Of a DNA stretch of 64,000 bases, positions 59,854 to 64,000 are shown piece by piece. The DNA comes from Erythrobacter sp. SG61-1L (lineage in GTDB: Bacteria > Pseudomonadota > Alphaproteobacteria > Sphingomonadales > Sphingomonadaceae): assembly GCF_001305965.1 (NCBI RefSeq), contig NZ_JXQC01000003.1, positions 2,876,861 through 2,940,860 of the forward strand, in the 5' to 3' direction. A program made the position numbers and the translations under genes. The stretch's first letter is position 1. Every line of letters begins with the position of its first letter. The notes under the pieces were generated by a model. The model was given only the letters and a program-made list of their open reading frames with translations, did no database searches and was not told the origin of the DNA.

Positions 59854-60698
59854 CCACCGGTTCCTTCGTTGGCCGGATCGGCGCCGGTTGCGGCCGCTGC
59901 CGGGGCAGGCGCTTCATTCAATTGAGCCAGATAGTCGCGCGCGGTCTGCGCTTCCGCGCTGTCGGGAGAAGTTTGGACGACCGATTGCCAGCTCTTGCGT
60001 GCGGCATCGTCCCTGCCGGAAAGGGCGGCAATCACCCCGGCTTCCAGCCCAATTGCGGGATTAACCGGGTCCAGCCCTGCGGCAGTCTGGATCTGCGCCT
60101 GGGCGCTTTCCAGATCGCCATCGCGGCGCGAAAGGGTCGCGGAAAGCAACCAGCCATCGGAATTCTGCGGGGAATCGCGCCGGGCATCGGCAAGGGCGGC
60201 AGCAGCTTCTGCAGCGCGGCCCAGCCCCACCAGCGCGCGGGCGCGGTCGATCTGGATGTCGCCCGCCAGCATTGCATCCCCGGCGGAGGCCGCATCGCCA
60301 GAGGCAAAGCCAAGATCGGTCAGCGCATCGTCATAGCGGCCTTCGGCCAGCGCCGAATTGCCCGCCATGGCGGCGAACCTTCCGCGCTGGGCGGGGTTGG
60401 TTTCCGGCACGTCCGCACGAGCGCCAAGGAATGCGTCTTCCGCGGCCTTCCAGCGCAGCAGGCGGGTGTAAGCGATGCCCAGGCATTGCTGGGGAAAGCT
60501 GCGTTCTGCATCGAGCGCTTCGCCGAGCCAGGCACTGGCGGTAACGATGGCAGTCGATGGATCGTTACGCGCCTGATCGAGGCACACGGTCAGGCGGTCC
60601 TGCTCCAGCGTAGGCGGAATCTGGTAAGTGCTGAACTCGGCGATGTCCGGTGCGGCGGCCTGAGCGAGAAGGGGGAAAAGGAAGGCGGCAGCAATCAT
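59850..60698 (-). CDS. Exported tetratricopeptide-repeat protein
   Basis: This 282-residue protein begins with a short signal peptide (AAAFLFPLLAQAAA) and contains about five TPR-like helix pairs (ACxxARNDPSTAIVTASAWLGEAL, then AGNSALAEGRYDDALTDLGFA and GRAAEAAAALADARRDSPQN). It is probably periplasmic. TPR arrays bind partner proteins, but none can be named here. It overlaps the genes on both sides by four bases, so it is co-translated with the alpha/beta hydrolase and the luciferase-like enzyme. Confidence 0.85.
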   Translation of the reverse strand: MIAAAFLFPLLAQAAAPDIAEFSTYQIPPTLEQDRLTVCLDQARNDPSTAIVTASAWLGEALDAERSFPQQCLGIAYTRLLRWKAAEDAFLGARADVPETNPAQRGRFAAMAGNSALAEGRYDDALTDLGFASGDAASAGDAMLAGDIQIDRARALVGLGRAAEAAAALADARRDSPQNSDGWLLSATLSRRDGDLESAQAQIQTAAGLDPVNPAIGLEAGVIAALSGRDDAARKSWQSVVQTSPDSAEAQTARDYLAQLNEAPAPAAAATGADPANEGTGG

Positions 60699-61456
60699 GG
60701 GGCGACGGTCCGGCTGAGCGCGTCGACGGTTCGCAACAGCAGGGCGATATCCGCCTCGCGCGAGAGGCGATGGTCGCCGTCCTTGACCAGCACCACCTGC
60801 ACATCGTCTGAACGCAAGCGCTCCGCCAGTTGCAGCGCGATGGTCCAGGGCACGTCCTCATCCGCCTGCCCGTGCAGCAGGCGGACCGGGCAATCGAGCG
60901 CGATCTCGCTTTCCAGCAGCAGCAGGGCCTGCCCATCCTGCCAGAACGCGGCATGGGTGGGGGTTGGCTCGGGGCCATAGGGATTGTCTTCCAGAAGGGT
61001 TTCGCCTGCCGCCAGCAGCGCCTTCTGGTCCGGATCGTAACCCCATTGGGTGAAGTCCGGCGCGGCGGCGATGCCCACCAGTCCGGCAAGCCTGTTGCCC
61101 AGTTGCAACCCGCAAAGCAGCATCAACCAGCCGCCCATGGATGAACCGACCAGCACGACCGGCCCCTGCGTCTCCGCTTCGAGCAGGGCCAGCACTTCGT
61201 CCCGCCAGCGGGAGAGCGTCCCGTTGGAGAAGGTGCCTTCGCTTTCTCCGCAGCCGGAATAATCCAGCAGCAGGCAAGCGCGATCTTGGCTTATGGCCCA
61301 GTCGAACAGGGCAGTCGCCTTGCTGCCTGCCATGTCGGACATGTAGCCCGGCAGGAAAACCAGCGTGGGGCCAATGCCCTCCGTCTTGCGGAAGGCGATC
61401 CGCCGGCCATTGGTTGCGAGGCTATCGGGCAGAACGTGGAAGCGTGTTTCGCTCAT
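60695..61456 (-). CDS. Alpha/beta hydrolase, ABHD10-like
   Basis: This is a 253-residue hydrolase with FLPGYMSDMAG near residue 34 (oxyanion loop), LDYSGCGESEG near 62, nucleophile elbow GSSMGG near 103, aspartate in GQADEDVPW near 195 and histidine in DGDHRLS near 228. It resembles the ABHD10/palmitoyl-thioesterase-like group. ATG 61456 gives the family-like start. A TTG at 61510 overlaps the XRE stop and is an alternative, and neither has a strong ribosome site. Confidence 0.88.
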   Translation of the reverse strand: MSETRFHVLPDSLATNGRRIAFRKTEGIGPTLVFLPGYMSDMAGSKATALFDWAISQDRACLLLDYSGCGESEGTFSNGTLSRWRDEVLALLEAETQGPVVLVGSSMGGWLMLLCGLQLGNRLAGLVGIAAAPDFTQWGYDPDQKALLAAGETLLEDNPYGPEPTPTHAAFWQDGQALLLLESEIALDCPVRLLHGQADEDVPWTIALQLAERLRSDDVQVVLVKDGDHRLSREADIALLLRTVDALSRTVAP

Positions 61457-61506
61457 CTGCGGCAATGTGGTCCGGCGGTCTGCAATCGGCAAGGGGCATG
61501 GGGTGC

Positions 61507-61698
61507 TCAATCACGCAGGAAGATCTCCTCGATCGACAGGCCGAACAGATCGGCAATCCGGAAGGCCAGCGGCAGGGAAGGGTCATATTTCCCGGTCTCG
61601 ATGGCGTTCACGCTCTGACGGGAAACATCGAGCCGGGTGGCAAGATCCTGCTGGCTCCAGCTGCGTTCCGCGCGCAGAATCTTGAGCCGGTTCTTCAC
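61507..61698 (-). CDS. XRE/Cro family regulator, small
   Basis: This 63-residue protein is almost entirely a helix-turn-helix domain: LKILRAERSWSQQDLATRLD, then SRQSVNAIETGKYDPSL (recognition helix) and ADLFGLSIEEIFLRD. Start GTG 61698 overlaps the stop of the upstream membrane-protein gene (GTGA). Such regulators are often encoded with a small membrane protein and repress their own operon. The 39-bp palindrome at 62112-62150 is the likely operator. Confidence 0.9.
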   Translation of the reverse strand: MKNRLKILRAERSWSQQDLATRLDVSRQSVNAIETGKYDPSLPLAFRIADLFGLSIEEIFLRD

Positions 61699-62111
61699 TG
61701 CCGCGCCTCGGTATGAAGACTGACATTGTTGAGGATCGCACCGATGCCCAGCCCCACGAACCAGATGAAGGTTGCGCCGAAACCGTGCGTCCCCTGCGAA
61801 ACCAGTTCGTAATTCTGCAGGAATTCCCACCCCGTCATGATGGTGAGGCAGAAGCCGGTGGCGAACAGGCTCTGTCTCACGAACAGCATGCGCATATATT
61901 CGTCAGTCTCTTCCGCCAGCAGCCGCATGACGGACCAGATTACCCCGATGATCGGCAGGGCGGGCGCCAGCGCCAGTGCATATGCAAGCGGGCCCTGTGG
62001 TGGATCGTGCCGGAACAGATAGCCCGCCGCGAAGATCAGCACGACATAGGCCGCCATCATCATGGTGAGGCGGCGGAGGTAACGGCGAACGGCGGGTGAT
62101 TTGCTGCGCAT
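61695..62111 (-). CDS. Four-span membrane protein paired with an XRE regulator
   Basis: This 138-residue protein has a basic N-terminus (MRSKSPAVRRYLRRL) and four hydrophobic spans, with a conserved-looking polar loop LLAEETDEYMRMLFVRQSLF between spans 2 and 3. Paired small membrane proteins of this size upstream of XRE regulators are common in bacteria, but no function is established. ATG 62111 has AAGGAAA upstream, and that ribosome site lies inside the right-hand arm of a large palindrome as read on the minus strand. Confidence 0.8.
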   Translation of the reverse strand: MRSKSPAVRRYLRRLTMMMAAYVVLIFAAGYLFRHDPPQGPLAYALALAPALPIIGVIWSVMRLLAEETDEYMRMLFVRQSLFATGFCLTIMTGWEFLQNYELVSQGTHGFGATFIWFVGLGIGAILNNVSLHTEARQ

Positions 62112-62150
62112 GGTCAAGTTTCCTTGTAAATATGTAAAGGAACATTGACC
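62112..62150 (-). promoter_or_regulatory. 39-bp palindrome before the membrane protein/XRE operon
   Basis: GGTCAAGTTTCCTT (62112-62125) and AAGGAACATTGACC (62137-62150) are inverted copies matching at 12 of 14 positions. The centre also holds the direct repeat TGTAAA (62125-62130 and 62133-62138). It ends one base before the start codon. As DNA it could bind the XRE dimer; as RNA it would fold and bury the ribosome site AAGGA. Confidence 0.55.
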
Positions 62151-62163
62151 AAGGCGGGCGTGT

Positions 62164-62181
62164 TGTCAAGCGCCCTTGACA
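62164..62181. promoter_or_regulatory. Palindrome containing two opposed TTGACA boxes
   Basis: TGTCAAG (62164-62170) and CTTGACA (62175-62181) form a perfect inverted repeat with a four-base spacer. Each arm is a consensus -35 hexamer, one per strand. The minus-strand copy could serve the membrane protein/XRE operon, with a weak -10 (AATGTT) 17 bases on, inside the large palindrome. Confidence 0.35.
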
Positions 62182-62253
62182 TGATGGGCGTGAGATTTCG
62201 TGATGCGTGCCGATAGGCTGGCTGAGAGGGTGATGGCCCGCGCAGTGGTGGCT

Positions 62254-64000
62254 TCAGGCCACGCGCCGCCGTTCCTCATGCATGCGGGCGAAATAGGGCG
62301 GCACTTCATGCGGCTCGATGGGGCGGCTGTAATGGAAACCCTGCATGTGGGTGCAGCCAGCGCGGCGAACGGGTTCCACCAGCTCCTCGTCGCTGATCCC
62401 CTCGGCGACCACTTCGGCGCCGATCTTCAGCGCCATGGTTACGGCGGCATCGAACACAGCCTGAGACGTGGGATCCTTGCCCAGATCGGCGATCAGGCTG
62501 CGATCCAGCTTGAGCCGATCGAACTTGAACGTCTTCATCAGACAAAGCGAGGAATAGCCGGTGCCGAAATCGTCGAGCGCGATGCGGAAGCCGGCATTGC
62601 GCAGCAGGTTGAGCGTCATCAGCGCGCGGGTATTGCGTTCGATGGAAAGCGATTCCGTCACTTCCAGGATCACGCGCCGCGGCGTGATATTGTGCTTGCG
62701 GCAACAGCGCATCAGGAAGCCGACGAACCCTTCCTGCTGCAATTGCAGCGAGGAGATGTTGAGGCTCATCGAAAGGCCCGGCCACCCCGCAAGGTCTGCC
62801 AGCGAACGTTCGATGATCCAGCTTCCCAGGCGGACGATCTGGTTGGAGCGTTCGGCGGCTGGGATGAAGCGCGAAGGCGATATTTCGCCGAGTTGAGGAT
62901 GGGTCCAGCGCACCAGCGCCTCCACCTCGTCCTCGCGTTCGACATTCGCGTGGATCGGCTGGTAGACCATGCGCAACTGGCCGCGTTCGAAAGCAGAGGC
63001 GAGGTCGCGTTCCAGCCCGCGATCTGCCTCGCGTTCGTTTTCGAGTGCCGCTGTGTAGGACGATGCACGGTTGCGGCCGTTGTTCTTGGAGGCATAGAGC
63101 GCCAGGTCCGCGCGGTTGAGCAGATTATGCACAGCCGCCTCGCCGGTTTGCCCTTCCGCCTCTGCCAGGCCGAGCGAAATGGAAATCGTGACCATGAAGC
63201 CGCCAAGGTCGAACGGCTCGCGCATGGCAGTGACGAGCCGGGCGCCAACGGCATAGGCCGAGGCAGTGTCGTAAAACGGCGCGCAGATCACGAACTCGTC
63301 GCCGCCCGAGCGGCCGACGATGGCGTGTTCGCCCAGCACAGCCTGCATCCGCTCGCCAGCCAGCCGCACCAGCAGATCGCCGCAGGCGTGGCCGTAATCG
63401 TCATTCACATGTTTGAAGTTATCGACGTCGGCGACCATCACCGCCAGTCCGGTTTCACCGTTGCGCGGCCCGGCATCCAGCCGGGCGCAGGCCAGTTCCA
63501 TGAAGGATCTGCGATTGGGCAGGCCGGTGGCGGGATCGGTATAGGCAAGGTTCTGCACTGCCAGCGCGTTGCGGCGGAAGGTTTCCAGCGGCCCGGCGAG
63601 GGCGGCCAGCTCCTTGAGCGCGAAGTGCCCGATTTCAACGTCGAGATCGCCGCTGGCAAGGCGGCGGATGATCAGGTTGATCCGCCGCAGGGCAGGCAGG
63701 ATATTGGCGATCAGATCGGCCAGGATCACCAGAGCGAGCACCATCATCAGAATGCCGATGACGCTGATCTGTGTATGCCAGCCATAGGTGGAGGCGCTGA
63801 TCTGGGAATATGCGCGGTCGCGTTCCTTATCGAGCTTCGCTTCGATCGCGCGGGCCAGTGTCTGCATCTGCGCTGTGCGCGCTTCGATGGAAACCAGCAG
63901 CGCCAGATCGCGGCCGCCCAGCGAGGCTTCAAGCCGGATGTCCTCCACCAGCTTGCCCAGATCGTCGAAGGCAGAAGTGTGCTGCGGCAATCTGAAGAGC
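62254..64000 (-). CDS. GGDEF-EAL cyclic-di-GMP protein, 5' end outside the window
   Basis: The reading frame is open to the window edge; the first in-window start codon (TTG 63990) is not convincing, so the N-terminus is missing. What remains is the end of a periplasmic sensor region, a membrane span (VIGILMMVLALVILADLIANIL), a HAMP-like segment, a GGDEF domain with intact SGGDEF, and an EAL domain with EAL (EVEALVRW), EVTES, DDFGTGYSS and AEGI segments that indicate active phosphodiesterase residues. No RxxD inhibitory site precedes GGDEF. It may make or degrade c-di-GMP, linking to the PilZ protein at 43130. Confidence 0.93.
   Translation of the reverse strand, partial: LFRLPQHTSAFDDLGKLVEDIRLEASLGGRDLALLVSIEARTAQMQTLARAIEAKLDKERDRAYSQISASTYGWHTQISVIGILMMVLALVILADLIANILPALRRINLIIRRLASGDLDVEIGHFALKELAALAGPLETFRRNALAVQNLAYTDPATGLPNRRSFMELACARLDAGPRNGETGLAVMVADVDNFKHVNDDYGHACGDLLVRLAGERMQAVLGEHAIVGRSGGDEFVICAPFYDTASAYAVGARLVTAMREPFDLGGFMVTISISLGLAEAEGQTGEAAVHNLLNRADLALYASKNNGRNRASSYTAALENEREADRGLERDLASAFERGQLRMVYQPIHANVEREDEVEALVRWTHPQLGEISPSRFIPAAERSNQIVRLGSWIIERSLADLAGWPGLSMSLNISSLQLQQEGFVGFLMRCCRKHNITPRRVILEVTESLSIERNTRALMTLNLLRNAGFRIALDDFGTGYSSLCLMKTFKFDRLKLDRSLIADLGKDPTSQAVFDAAVTMALKIGAEVVAEGISDEELVEPVRRAGCTHMQGFHYSRPIEPHEVPPYFARMHEERRRVA

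Overview
The window is GC-rich, densely coded DNA from an alphaproteobacterium, most likely an order Sphingomonadales member (Novosphingobium/Sphingobium-like). The grounds are the 1581-residue NAD-dependent glutamate dehydrogenase, the large TonB-dependent receptor beside a catabolic gene cluster, the NnrU, GtrA and secreted amidohydrolase families, and two kinds of dispersed inverted repeat that I associate with sphingomonad genomes. No integrase, transposase, CRISPR array or phage gene was seen.

Region A (1-11,063) is ordinary chromosome: the 3' part of purH, an exported MsrA preceded by a possible 34-residue membrane peptide, a Zur-type regulator with a candidate leaderless promoter, dxs, a small membrane protein, NnrU, an operon of a POT peptide transporter and two exported amidohydrolases (one without its metal site), a short GntR regulator, and ihfB closed by a strong hairpin terminator.

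Region B (11,042-42,566) is a catabolic or accessory block of about 31 kb. It has a TonB-dependent receptor and two MFS carriers for uptake; two paralogous flavin hydroxylases, a CmcJ/NvfI-type non-haem iron enzyme, a P450, a GMC oxidoreductase and a CrtI-like oxidoreductase; an alpha/beta hydrolase, two serine hydrolases of the beta-lactamase fold and two metallo-beta-lactamase-fold hydrolases; two SDRs and a 3-hydroxyisobutyrate-dehydrogenase-like enzyme; a PcaC-like protein and two NTF2/SnoaL-fold proteins; a citryl-CoA-lyase-like protein divergent from a CaiB CoA-transferase; and a VOC protein followed by two adjacent MetE-fold zinc enzymes. An AraC regulator, a HerA-like ATPase, a DUF805 protein and a Sel1-repeat protein lie among them. 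The logic is import, oxygenation, ring or ester opening and CoA-thioester processing, but the substrate cannot be read from sequence. Four copies of one inverted repeat and one of another sit in its intergenic gaps. A tRNA-Leu(UAA) marks its right edge.

Region C (42,854-64,000) returns to chromosomal functions. A tandem-PilZ protein with both c-di-GMP motifs intact stands before a four-gene envelope-glycan operon (FAD mutase-like enzyme, GtrA, NAD-dependent epimerase, GT-C membrane protein). Then come a Tat-exported MsrB, an ABC-2 exporter pair, queG, a ferredoxin reductase, NAD-GDH, an operon with a luciferase-like monooxygenase, a TPR protein, an alpha/beta hydrolase and an XRE regulator/membrane protein pair behind a 39-bp palindrome, and finally a GGDEF-EAL protein cut by the window edge.
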